Source of the DNA: Poa pratensis
Taxonomy: Eukaryota > Streptophyta > Magnoliopsida > Poales > Poaceae
DNA length: 64,000 nt
Direction: 5' to 3'
NCBI GenBank assembly: GCA_947311845.1
Contig: CAMZMU010000080.1
Span: forward strand, 20,840,369-20,904,368
Shown: positions 31,848 to 42,717 of the stretch, in pieces
Layout of the letters: each line of letters starts with the position of its first letter
Numbering within the stretch: the first letter of the stretch is position 1
Program-made: the position numbers and the translations under genes
Notes under the pieces: generated by a model
Told to the model about the DNA's origin: nothing
The model's input: the letters and a program-made list of their open reading frames with translations, nothing else
The model's database searches: none

Positions 31848-34828
31848 GTCTCCCTATGGCTTTTCCCAAATATTCGTGAAACCATTTGGACGGCTACCAT
31901 CCCTCCCTCAAGACACACGCAATGCTTTAAATGGGTGAATGGAGACCAGACATGCCAAAGTCTCCAACCATCTGATGTTTTGTCCATTGGTGGGATCTTC
32001 ATTGATGGCCCTGAGATAACTTACTTGCAACCCAGGAGAAGAGGTAGCACACCCGATCCTGGTGCATGTCTCTGTGTCAGTGTAGCACATTGCGGACACA
32101 TGCATATGCATTTCACCACAAGCAAGTTACCACTACATGCGCAATGGCAAAGAGTACCACTCCAACTCATGCATGCATGTAACTCAAGGATATATACCAC
32201 ATGCACTTAATAGTTCTAGCAAAGTGAAGCTAGCAACAGCACTCAGTACAGTAGTGTACATCAGTACATGTATGCATGGTGAGATGAGAGTGGAGGCAGT
32301 GAACACTCACATCAAGGGCATCTTGATACAAAACATTAGCAAACAAATGGAATATTGCAGATAGCTGCTAGCTAGGGGTATGGCATTGGGCACCTCCAGC
32401 CTTTGGATGGAATGTCTCAGTCCCCAGATGAGGAAACCCATCATCGCCTCCACCTGCACTTCATCATTACCCACCAAAAGGGTCATGTGCATCTGTGTCT
32501 ACGAGATCCCTTGCTTCCAACCCTGCACAAAAATTTGTACAAATCCTTAGGAGAAATCTTATCCCTTGTGGCAAGGGGGAAAAGATCTATGCATGTGTGA
32601 AGGGCAGGTGCTGTGGGTCTAGCTTGCTTGGCTGCTGCTTGAGAGTTCACATACAGCACTACTGTGTAACTTGTGGGCAGAACAGCAAAAGAATCTGCTC
32701 TCTCCTCTGCCTCTGCAAGGAGCTAGCAGTGGCATCAACACAGAGAAGGAGATCGATCGGTGATGGTTAGAGAAATTGGCAAAGGGCCTCACTCACATAG
32801 GGACACGGCAGTGAGAAAGAAATGCCCAAAGTGAGGAAGGGAACAAGCACAAGCAGCTCACCCGCGTGCAGGCAGCGACGGACAGTAGAATAAACAAATG
32901 TACAGGGAAAAAGAAAAGGTTGTGGCTCTCTCTTTGCCATCAAATGCTGTGATTTGACATGTTCCAAAATCCAACCCCTCTCATGCAGCATCTATATATC
33001 TTTCTCTCTCCAGATAGATCTCCTTGAATAATGCATCCTAATATATTTAGAGAGAGAGAAAGAGTGATTTAGAGAGATGTTGTTGGTTGGGGTCAAGAAG
33101 TTTAGGAGTAACTATGAGTGTAGTTGAAGAAATAGAAGGAAAGCAAGGAACGGGAGCATGCATACTCAAGAACACCAGGGGACCAAAGGTGGCACTATAA
33201 TACCAAAGGAGCGATAAACAAAGGTTTAGCCCAAAGGGGTCATGAGAATTAAGAGTTGACACAAACAAATCCACAAAGGTCTACGGCCCCAACCCATGCA
33301 TATTGAGCTTCTGCCATCCCATTTTTTATACTCTCTCCATTCTCCCTAATGCCAAGTTCTAACTCCAAAGCGGCCAATGGCTGAACTGGCTGTGACACTG
33401 CAGCTTTTCCATGTGGATCTCCTCAGAGATTTGACATCTGATGTAATGCATCAAATAGAAATATGGTTGATTCTTAATTAACCCTTGCAAAGCACTTGAA
33501 CCCTTTAAGCCAAAGGAAACACCATGGCCTTGCATGGATGGCCTTGTTTATTCCGTGTGGATGTGTGAGAGAAAGAAAGAGAGTTCCATGAGATGGATCA
33601 GGCAGTGAAACCTATCACACAACAGAGTGGCACAGTGCAATCCCATCTGCAGGCCCTCCCAACAACTTTTCGCCCAATTCCTAACATCAAGAACGTGTGA
33701 ATGAGGCACAAGTCAAAACATACATCTTTCAAATCCTCCGGCAGTGGCTCAAAAGTCAAGGTCCGATGCTGCGGTTTGTTCATCATGTAGTCACAGGTGA
33801 GAAGTAGAACAGCTCTAGTGATGAGCATGCACAATGAATGCAGGAACGCTAAAAGGTGCGGTGAAAGGAGGAGCTTCAAAGGAGGCCTTGCATGACATGG
33901 AGTATATTCTACTTTAGAAGAAGAAGAGTAGTTGTTGTAGGAGGGCAACACTCTCAAGTGTTCCAAAAGAAAAGAGTCTCTTAATTTGCATCGTATTACC
34001 TAGACTACGAGCATGCATGCACTCAAGTGTAGGGTTAGTTATCCCATGTAGGTACAGTTTGTTTGAGTTGAATCTTTAGGCATTAGGCATGTATAGCTAA
34101 AAAAGAAACAGTGGGTGAATCTACAAAAACTGAAACAGCTGCGAAATGATTAATTAGCCCATAAGTGTGACCAGGATAATGTAGTCCAGATAGCTGAATT
34201 GATGGTTGGACAAATCAACTACCGGTAAACCTCACTTAAAAGGCAAGAAACTAATAATAAGAAGCACCTAACTAAGATATTGTCTGCTACCAAATAAGCT
34301 AAGATTTCACAAGACTACTACAATAGAAGTAGAAAGAAGAAGAAAGTTTCTCTTTATGTGACTGCTAACTCATGCATGTGCCAATAATGCGTTATTAACG
34401 AAATGGTCAGTGTTCAAGATTACCTCTACGATCACTTTTGCGAAAGGAAAAGGTTTATCTTTTCTTCTTCCTGACGAATTTCTTTCTTTATATAAAGAAA
34501 TAACGTATCAAGTACAGTACTTGCTTTGAAGTGTAGAACAATCGAAACTTCATGAGATCAAGTCAAGATCAACAACAGTTCGACTATCCAACTTTTAACA
34601 TGGATGACATGAGATATATGGCTAAAGAAAATGGATACTCTGCTGTTATTTTTGGTGTCGGGCCCTCCAGGTACACGCTCACCTGATCAACATAATGAGC
34701 CTCATATATGCGGCCGCCCTTCTTTTGCATAAAATATTGGTGGTGTATGAGAAGCAAATATACCTTTTCTCCATAAAGTTTAGTAGATATATAGTAGTGT
34801 ATGTCACGGATATTCAAACCGGGTGGTG
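31848..34828. other. intergenic DNA, no gene recognised
   Basis: Moderately complex single-copy-looking sequence with short frames only (the longest is a 122-codon minus frame at 33598-33966 without a domain). No known microRNA sequence was spotted by eye. It could contain regulatory or non-coding transcribed DNA but nothing supports a specific call. Confidence 0.45.
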
Positions 34829-35170
34829 GGTCTAGATGCACCCATTAGCTAATTTATTTTTGGTTTTTTTCAGAATGTAAAAAAAATTCAGAAAAAAATC
34901 CGGATGTACGTTACAGTGTGATGTGTTAGCACAAAAATTGGCATGGTGAAAAAACTTTTTTAGCAACCTGTACAAAAAAGACAAAATTCCGACACGTATA
35001 TGTACATTTCGGTATGTCCGAATTTGTCTTTTTTGCACAGGTTGCAAAAAAGTTTTTTCACCATGCCAATTTTTGTGCTGACTTGAAATGTGTTGGACTA
35101 CATGCAAAAAATTATTTTGAATTTTTTGACATTTGGAAAAATGTTTTTTGGGCAGGGGTGCATCTGCATA
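34829..35170. mobile_element. fold-back MITE, family member 1
   Basis: Two arms of about 140 bp are inverted copies around a centre near 35000. The arms include GACAAAATTCCGACA and its inverse, and AGCACAAAAATTGGCATGGT and its inverse. The ends read GGTCTAGATGCACCC and GGGGTGCATCTGCAT. A second member lies at 52656-53006. No target duplication is clear. No coding capacity. Confidence 0.8.
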
Positions 35171-36469
35171 GTGCAAAATACTCCTGGCATGCAAGATGCA
35201 TGGCTCTTTTTTGCCTAATCAACTTTGGCCGGAAAATATTAGTTCCTTTTTCGCTTGGAATAATAAGCTCTGTATTGTTCATCAAAATATCATTACATAT
35301 AGTGATAGGGGAGGATAAGGCACATCCAATTAGTATCATAAATTCAAAATATAACGCAGAAATTATAGTATCATAAAATATGGGTGTAAACTAATATTGA
35401 TTTCTAAAATAAGATATTCATATGACGTAAATTAATATTAATTCAGTAAATTATAATCCGATGTGTCTTATTCCGATCTCATGTGTACCAAAGAATATAT
35501 ATTTACATCCACTCTAGCTACAAATCATTTGTTTTCAGGGTATCAAACGCTTTTTGATGCAATCATATAAGATGCAAGAGTACATAACATTTTGATTCTT
35601 AATTTTTCTTATTTCCATGTTTTAGAATCCAACAAATCAAAAAGATACTCCGGATTTCCCAATTCCTAAAATATATTTAAAAAGAACTATCTGAAGCACA
35701 TAAACTTCCCAAGAAACAGTTAAAAGTCCGTAAAATACAGAACAACAAGAAGGCTGACCTTATTCTAGTTCATGCAGCATACACTAGATGCTAGTACTGC
35801 TCTAGTACACTGCCCGGCCTAGTACGCAGCAACACAAATTACAAGGCACCATGAGTTACTACCAATGCAAGTACGAAGCGCAGAACAACTCATGTATCCG
35901 CGAGACATTAGGTATACAAAGGTACAGCTCCAAACTACGATGATGGATGGACCTGATCTGATCTGACCGATCGGCCAAACCAGTAAAAAGGTTTTGTCAT
36001 ACATACTCTGCTCGAGAGACATGGCTAGGGTTCGCCTCGGAACAGAAGCTGCTCGTCACTCGCTAGGGCGAGCCTAGCTATGTGTAGTAACTCCTAGCTA
36101 GGGCATTAGTATAAGAGAATCCGATCGATCGATCGATCGATCGATCTCCCAATGCAAGTGCAGGTCACGTCAAATCTTTGGAATTTCTATACTATCGCAT
36201 TCAGCCCACGCTCACAGTACTGTACGCAGTACAACAGCTTGTGTGTGGAGGGGACGGCCGATTGATCGTTGTCTCCTGCCCTCGTAATTATTAATAACTT
36301 TACCCTAGCTCCGTCACACCAGTGCCAGAGGATCTTCTGTAAAACTACTGGATGGTGTTTCAACTGATAAACACAGGAAATTATTGAAGTCTAGAGGCAT
36401 ATGTAAAATAGACACACTGCTAGCAACTTTCACGAATTATTGTGCAACCATTTTTTATATAAACATTTA
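35171..36469. other. intergenic DNA, no gene recognised
   Basis: AT-rich sequence with short frames only. It contains a GATC microsatellite at 36122-36146. The last bases TTA (36467-36469) are the left flank of the next Harbinger element. Confidence 0.5.
36122..36146. repeat. CGAT tetranucleotide microsatellite, six units
   Basis: A perfect run of CGAT repeats. Each unit is also a GATC site on both strands. Confidence 0.9.
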
Positions 36470-36893
36470 GAGCATCTCAACCGTCTCTTCCAATAGCGCT
36501 CCCAATAGGGTTATTGGACGCGCAGGCACGAAATTGGCCCCGCCGGCGCTCCCAATCGCCCAAAAGTTGCCGGACGGACCCAATAAATCGACCGGCAACC
36601 CCGTTTCGCGCCATGTTCCCCGGCTTGCAACCGGGAGCGCCAGCAACCGCGGGAACGCAAGCCACGTCGTATATGAAGTGTGGGACCGAAGCGTCAGCGA
36701 CACCGCGACGGTCAGCGATATGTATTGCGGCACCGACGGGCGCTGAGCGGTTACCTCTAACGCGGAGACGCGTCACGCCTCGTCTTCCCGACGCGTGTCG
36801 TCGGAGTTACTACGCATCGGGAACCGGTGCCGGCGTTAATGGGCGCCCCTCGCGTTCCCGCGCTTCACCTCCCGCTGTCCTCATAAGCATGCG

Positions 36894-36910
36894 CCCCCCC
36901 CCCCCCCCCC
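36894..36910. repeat. 17-base cytosine run
   Basis: A mononucleotide C tract about 70 bp before the ATG of the degenerate cargo ORF. The opposite strand is a G17 tract able to form a G-quadruplex; it is also a site where sequencing length errors are likely. Confidence 0.85.
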
Positions 36911-36978
36911 GTGGCCTCCACTGACGCTTACTTTCTCTCCTCTCCCCTTGCTCTCCAGTACACCACCGGCGAGCAGCG

Positions 36979-37969
36979 ATGGCGCACAACGACCAAGCCG
37001 AAGGTAGTGGCGGCGGCGGCGGCGGATTCAAGAGCTGCTTGAGGAAGGACGAGGCGGCGTTCTTCACCAAGCACCGCATCCCAGTGCCACCGCGGTGCGC
37101 CTCCTCGACAGCGGCTGGGCGATCAGCTCGCTGGGGTACGCCTTCCCTCCTCTGCCGGAGGAAGACAGGCTCCGCGCATTGATCCATCTGCGCCGGGGAT
37201 AGCTGACGCAGGCGCAGTAGGCCGACCCTGATTTCACCGAGAATATCCCCAATTGGTCGGCGCGATCCTCGCGGCGCAGCGCCAGGCAGCGATCGACGAC
37301 CACGAGGGTCCCATAAGGCCGGCGTGGTGCAATAGGGAGTGGCGTCGCCGCTGGTGGGACAACCGTGCGCTCTACGACGTGATGGCCTAGTACGGGTACG
37401 TCCCGCCGCCCGAGTAGCAGTTGCCCTGGGTGACGCCCATGCCGGCGCGCGGCTCCTCCAGCGTGCGCTCGCCGCTCGACGATGTCGACGACGTCAGCAC
37501 CGCTCGTCCCCAAGCAGGAGGTCGGCTCGTCACGCAGGCCGCCGCCCGTGAAGATCAAGACGGAGATGGATTGGTCAGCGCCGCCACCGCGAATGACTGC
37601 CGATGTGACCGTCCGGACTTTGGCCCGGCCAAGGTCAAGGCCGAGCCATCGTCGCCGATACGCGGCAAGAAGCGCGTCGCGCCACCGCCGGCGCATCGGG
37701 AGATGACGGACGAGGAGACTGAGGCGCTCTACCAGCGCCAACTCGCGAGGCCATGAAAGAGTTGTTCGACACGGTCCAACCGGCGCATGTTGAGTTTGCC
37801 GAGCGATGGTCCGCCATCGAGAGCGGCATCGTCGTCATTCCATACGACGGCGAGGAGGAGGACGCCGCGCCACCGCCGCCCTGAGGCGAGATCAAGGAGG
37901 AGCTGGAGCTGGAGTAAGCGCCGCAGCAGGCCGCCGCCTTCAACATCGACGACGCAGTGTTGAAGGACC
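36979..37969 (+). pseudogene. degenerate ORF carried by the Harbinger element
   Basis: The ATG at 36979 begins MAHNDQAEGSGGGGGGFKSC. Reading on with frame corrections gives LLDSGWAISSLGYAFPPLPE, then REWRRRWWDNRALYDVMA, YGYVPPPE, VKAEPSSPIRGKKRVAPPPA, HREMTDEETEALYQRQLA and FNIDDAVLKDRFYTGLKG. Several internal stops replace codons (after LRRG, VMA and PPPE, and again near 37883 and 37916), and at least two frame changes occur. I do not recognise a named domain. The KAEP and KKRV segments are lysine-rich and nuclear-signal-like. It is either an old element protein or a captured plant gene; both are inference. Confidence 0.55.
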
Positions 37970-38192
37970 GGTTCTACACCGGTCTCAAGGGTTTAGTTTA
38001 AATTTCCGTCGAATTATGTCAAATATATGAAATATCGTTGTTTTATTTTTTAAAAAAATTGATCCGCTGCTGGGAGCGTCTATTGGGAGCGGCCGGTGAG
38101 GCGAGTCGCTCCCAATGGTGCGGCAACGTGTGTTGGTTCTCCCAATAGCACTTGTCCGACAACGTTGGCGGACGCGCCTAATGGAGATGCTC

Positions 38193-39630
38193 TTTAAATC
38201 TGAAGAAAAAAAAATCAAAACAACATGCATGTATGTTATCATCATGTAACTAGACTGGGATACCTTGCTGCAGCAAGCAGCCTAGGACAACACGCCCACA
38301 AAGGATCCATCATCATGGCCACCTGGCACAACCTGTCTGCCGTTGCTTTATCTAAGATAAGAATATAAAGTCAACCAGCTTTCGGGTTTCTGACGACAAG
38401 ACTTAAGCAGGGAGCAAAGCAACCAAGGATCTTGTTTCTCTGGCCATAAACATATGCTCCTGCCAGTAAGCTTCTCCTGAACTTGTCTGCCTATTTTCAG
38501 GACAACAAAGACAGCCACGGGTTAGTTTAAGACCTGGATACCCTCAAACTGCTCATGCATTGTTAATTCTCCCGGAAGAAAATTAAGGCTTCTTCTTCTT
38601 CTAGGAAACTGAGATCAAGAAATGCTTGCTGTTCCCTCTTAAAAAAGCAGGGGGAAGACGATTGCTGGAGAAATATATAACCTCCAAATGAAATAAGTAG
38701 TAGGTATTGTGACTAGTGGGCCCAATTCCCAGTTGTGGGACAAGACAGGAATTTGGAATGAGTGGCTCAACCATTCGCACTTGTCCTTGCCTAAAAGCTG
38801 GTATTCCCGAGTTGTTAAATAATTTTCTCCTTTCAGAATAAAGAACATATTTGCTATCTAGGAAGTAAACCAGATTGCATGAATTTGCATGAACCTGGTA
38901 GGTAATAGGATAATGTATCTACGCTGGTACCAAATGGCACTGGACAGATGAACTGCGACGCCTAAGCGAAGAGGGGGTTGTCCGACAACAAGAGCGGGGA
39001 GAAATTTGGGAGGATAAGTGAAACTATTTATCATTATGGCTTGGCATTGTATAGCCAACTTACAAAAATGGAGGTTAAGCCGAACTAACAAACTTTAGAA
39101 ACTAACTAACCTAAAAAAATCAAGAAATATCTCTGATTTAACTGCTAGAATTAATTAACAATAATTAAGAAATCTATAAAAATAAATATGGGAGCTTTCT
39201 CTACAGTGGCCCCTTTCCATGGTGATTGCACCCACATAACATCTCTCTCTTCCTTTATAATAGCTCGTTCTTGAGATGGACTAATGAGTTTTGAATGTCT
39301 TCAACGCCAGAGCATTCAGATCAATCTATATAAACTTTGCGCAGAACACCAAAAATGTTATTCATCACGAAACTGTGCATGTATGCATAACACTTGGATA
39401 TGTACTTCCCATTTTTCACATAATTTTTTGAATTATCTTGACTATTTTTTTCGAATTTTGTAATCAGACATGGACATATTTGCTCAGGAGCCAAAAGTGT
39501 ACTTTATTATATAGCCAACTTACAAACTTGGATGCACACGAATTAAGAAACTTTAGGAAGTAACTAACTTGAGAATAAAAAATATCATTAAGATATTTAA
39601 CTACTAAAAGTAACTAAAAATAATTAAATA
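38193..39630. other. intergenic DNA, no gene recognised
   Basis: AT-rich sequence with only short frames. The stretch 39180-39260 shares TATGGGAGCTTTCCCC-like text with 39885-39930, a short dispersed duplication on the two sides of the next MITE. Confidence 0.5.
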
Positions 39631-39869
39631 CTCACAATGTTCCTGAAAGTAAGATCTGTAATTTTTTCGAAAATCAAACAATGTAAAGTTTGACCAAGTT
39701 TTTAGAAAAATATCAACAACTACTATACTTTATGGCCTCGTATGAAAATATATTTTCTGAAGTATTTAGTATCGTTGATGTTAATGATTTTTCTTAAAAC
39801 TTGTTCAAACTTTACACTGTTTGCCTTTTGAAAAAAACTTATAGGCCTTACTTTTAGGAACGGAGGGAG
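39631..39869. mobile_element. Stowaway MITE (Tc1/mariner)
   Basis: The right end reads TTTAGGAACGGAGGGAG and the left end CTCACAATGTTCCTGAAA, with TA on both sides. The arms share CAAACAATGTAAAGTTTGACC and its inverse over more than 60 bp. The left terminus has diverged from the CTCCCTCCGTTCC consensus. It is 239 bp long and non-coding. Confidence 0.85.
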
Positions 39870-40101
39870 TATATAAAGATAAATATGGGAGCTTTCCCCT
39901 GTGGCTCCTTTCCTTGGTGGTTGTCGCCACATAACAAATTAACATGAAACTGTGCATGAAAGGTAAAAACAGATTAATATGGTCCCGAGAAGGGAATGAT
40001 CCAACAATCTCAACAAGAAATAAGATCAAATATCGGGAAGGGAATTTGTGCATCTCAAGTTTGTTAGTTTAGCACCGACAAGCAAAACAATACTGTTGTA
40101 T
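39870..40101. other. short spacer between MITE and CACTA
   Basis: AT-rich sequence without features. Its last three bases TAT (40099-40101) are the left target duplication of the CACTA element. Confidence 0.5.
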
Positions 40102-42714
40102 CACTAGTACAGAACGACACATCGAAAACGGGCCGAAAACCCCATCGAAACGGAAAAAGGGTCCGTGTCCCCGTCCTCGTGGCTGATGTGGAGGCCATCA
40201 TCGGGAATGGAGGCCAAAAACCGTCACCGATGAGGCCTGATTTTGGCTACGGTTGCCAACCAATCTCCGTTGCCGATGTATCGGGACATGAGAAACGGAG
40301 ATTCTTCTTTTACTCGTTTGCATTGAGGTTTTTTCATAAGCCTACAGCAGCAGTACAGTTGCCAATTGACATTCAAAATCTTACAGCAAAGCACAAAGTT
40401 GCTAGCAAATCCATTCATAACGTATATAATAATTGCATCATTACATAGCATCAAAAGATGAGTTACATATGCCTCGCTAATTCTATCATTCTCATGCCTC
40501 CCTAAACTTAACTTTTATGGTACTCCACTCTTCTCCAGCTCCACCTTCTTCCTCGGCTCCAAAGCGCCGAAAACGATATTCGAGCTAGCAATAGACTCGA
40601 GTAGCGGTTTCATGCTTCTCCAAACCACATCTGCAGCCAAATTGCTACACACATCGCGAAAATAGATGGAGAAACTGAAAACCATAAACCACACCGAGCT
40701 CGCATCCTCCGTGGGAAATTAATTTTGCCAAATTCTTCGTAATGAGGCTTGCTCCATCTTGGACGGTGTCGCCGAAATATAATAACGTCACCGCTGTGAC
40801 ATTTCGGCCACATTGTCCAAGACACTCTTAATTAAAAAAGTGTTTTGTACAGTGCAGCGAAACGTCACAACAGCGACGGTTCACGGATATGATCCCACTT
40901 TGTATTTAGCTCATTTAAATCTTGTTTGGATCAGCATTGTGTTTCTGGATAAAAATACATGGATGGATAGTTAGAAAAGAGCCAAATATGATGCTACATG
41001 ACATAAATACAATTTAATATGAAAACAGTTTACACCTTAAGGCGCCTATATCCGTGTGCTTGCAGTCCGATCGAAACGATTTGGAGGCAGAACTTGAAGG
41101 TGATGTTTCCTTCAAGAGCCTCATCATTTTTATGCATTGTCACCGAAATATACTATTACTTCATACACTAGCTACACAAAACCATAACGAGGATTAGCAC
41201 ATTGACAAAAAGTTGTGACTAGTAGTGAGGGATCTATTCATCATCGGTAGTACTACAAAGAGTTAAAATTAATTTACCCTACTAGACTTTAAATAGTGCA
41301 AGATTTAGTATTGAGGGATCTATTCATCATCGGTAGTACTATAAAATAGACACAATACTAGACAATACTAGACAAGTTTTTATGCTACTTTAAATAAAGT
41401 GTAAGATCTAGTCGGCGACATACTCGGGAAGATGCGCGGCAATAGACCAGCAGATCCGCGTCGGCGACATACTGGGGGAAGATGCGCGGCGGCGATGCCG
41501 GTCCGATGTGCCGCTCAGATCTGCGAGATAAGGGTTAGGTCTAGTGCTACTTTTGGAGCCGCCGCCACACTGTGACTGTGGAGTGAGAGTGAGAGCGTTA
41601 GGGTTGGCACATTTATAGCACAAATTAGAACATCGCAAACGGAGGCGATAAACAACCGTTTCCTTTAATTTCTTCACTGACACACTGGGCCTACTTACGA
41701 AGGATCGATACAGTAGAATTGAAGTAACTATCTACTCTACTTGTTCTTCTTCCGCCCTGCCTCCGCGCCATTGTCGTCCACGGCGCAGCGTTGCTTCTTG
41801 CCGATTGCCTTCCCCTCCGGCTCGTGCTCCTCCTTCTCCGGCCGCGCGTCCTTCTCCGACGACTCCTTCTCTCGCGCCATCCTTCTCCGGAGCGTGTTCC
41901 TCCTTCTCTGGCGTGTCCTTCTTGACGCGTGCTCCTCCTCCTCCGGTGCCTCCTCAGGCGCGTGCTCATCGTCCTCCCGCGCCTCCTCCGATGCGTGTTC
42001 CTCCCCTCATCGGAGTCATCCTCTTCCTGGCTAGAATACGGCTCCGGCGGGTCCTCCGGCTCCTCTTCCTCCGGCGCCTCGTCCTCGTCGGAGTGGTCTT
42101 CTCCTTCGCGTGAAGGCGGCGGTTCCGAGTTGTCGGAGTCATCTTCTACAGAGCGTGAAGACGGCGGGTCCGAGTCGTCGGGGTCGAGTCCGGCGGCCCG
42201 TCTTGATCCCACCATGGGACTTCACCGTGGTCTTCACCGCTCGCGTCGTCGCTCGGGACTTCCTCGTTCTGCCACCAGGGTTCCTCCATGGCGGTTGTGC
42301 TAGTGCGGTAGAGAACGTGTGAGAGAATGAAGGGGAGAATGCGAGAACGGCCTGGATTCGCGCGGTTCCAGTCACATTTTATTAGCGGCGAGCAGACGGT
42401 TCCAATCCCTCGTGAATTAAGCCGCATTGAACAGGCGCGCTTCCAGTTTGCAACTGCAATTTCCCAAGCACATCGCAAACGGATATCCATCAACAATCGT
42501 TGCCATAGAGATACGTATTGGAAACAGAGGTGAATTTATGACCGTTGCCAATAATATTGGTAACGGAGATCGAAAAGTCTCCGTAACCAATGTTGACGGA
42601 CCAGCCGCGCCCAATTCTGCCAGGCCTCGTCCGCAACGCTAAAATCGCATTCTCTGTCGCCTAACTCGTGCCGTTTCCATAGAGGGGTATCCGATGTGTC
42701 GTTCTGTACTAGTG
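40102..42714 (-). mobile_element. non-autonomous CACTA transposon, 2.6 kb
   Basis: The ends CACTAGTACAGAACGACACA and TGTGTCGTTCTGTACTAGTG are perfect inverted repeats of at least 20 bp (GATGTGTCG/CGACACATC extends them). The 3 bp duplication TAT flanks both sides (40099-40101 and 42715-42717). Subterminal motifs with CGGAGA and GCAAACGG recur near both ends. No TnpA or TnpD transposase is visible. One acidic-to-basic ORF, broken by frameshifts, lies at 41737-42289. Confidence 0.9.
41737..42289 (-). pseudogene. acidic-then-basic ORF of the CACTA element, two frameshifts
   Basis: The ATG at 42289 gives MEEPWWQNEEVPSDDASGED, then HGEVPWWDQDGPPDS. A frame change leads into DDSDPPSSRSVEDDSDN and EEEEPEDPPEPYSSQEEDDS. 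A second change leads into EEHASEEAREDDEHAPEEAP, RRTRQRRRNTLRRRMAREKE and finally GKAIGKKQRCAVDDNGAEAG with the terminal RKKNK before the stop at 41737-41739. The original product would be a strongly charged protein with a C-terminal nuclear-signal-like basic run. No domain is recognised. Because the region is GAG/GAC-rich, several frames are open by chance, so the reconstruction is inference. Confidence 0.5.
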
Positions 42715-42717
42715 TAT

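Larger units (their letters stand above)
36470..38192 (+). mobile_element. Harbinger-family element with unrelated degenerate cargo
   Basis: The ends are GAGCATCTCAACC and its inverse TAATGGAGATGCTC, flanked by TTA and TTT (a one-base mismatch of a 3 bp duplication). The subterminal regions of roughly 150 bp on each side match those of the element at 1801-3873 in inverted orientation, for example TTGCCGGACGG and AGCGCCAGCAACCGCGG. The interior is different: instead of Myb-like ORF1 it holds a broken GC-rich ORF. A run of 17 cytosines lies at 36894-36910. Confidence 0.8.

Noticed and set aside
33598..33966. A 122-codon minus frame as a small gene
   Set aside because: No domain, no clear coding composition, no splice or promoter signal; chance frame in intergenic DNA.
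36470..38192. The cargo ORF of the second Harbinger element as a functional host gene
   Set aside because: Several in-frame stops and frame changes, and it lies wholly inside the transposon ends.
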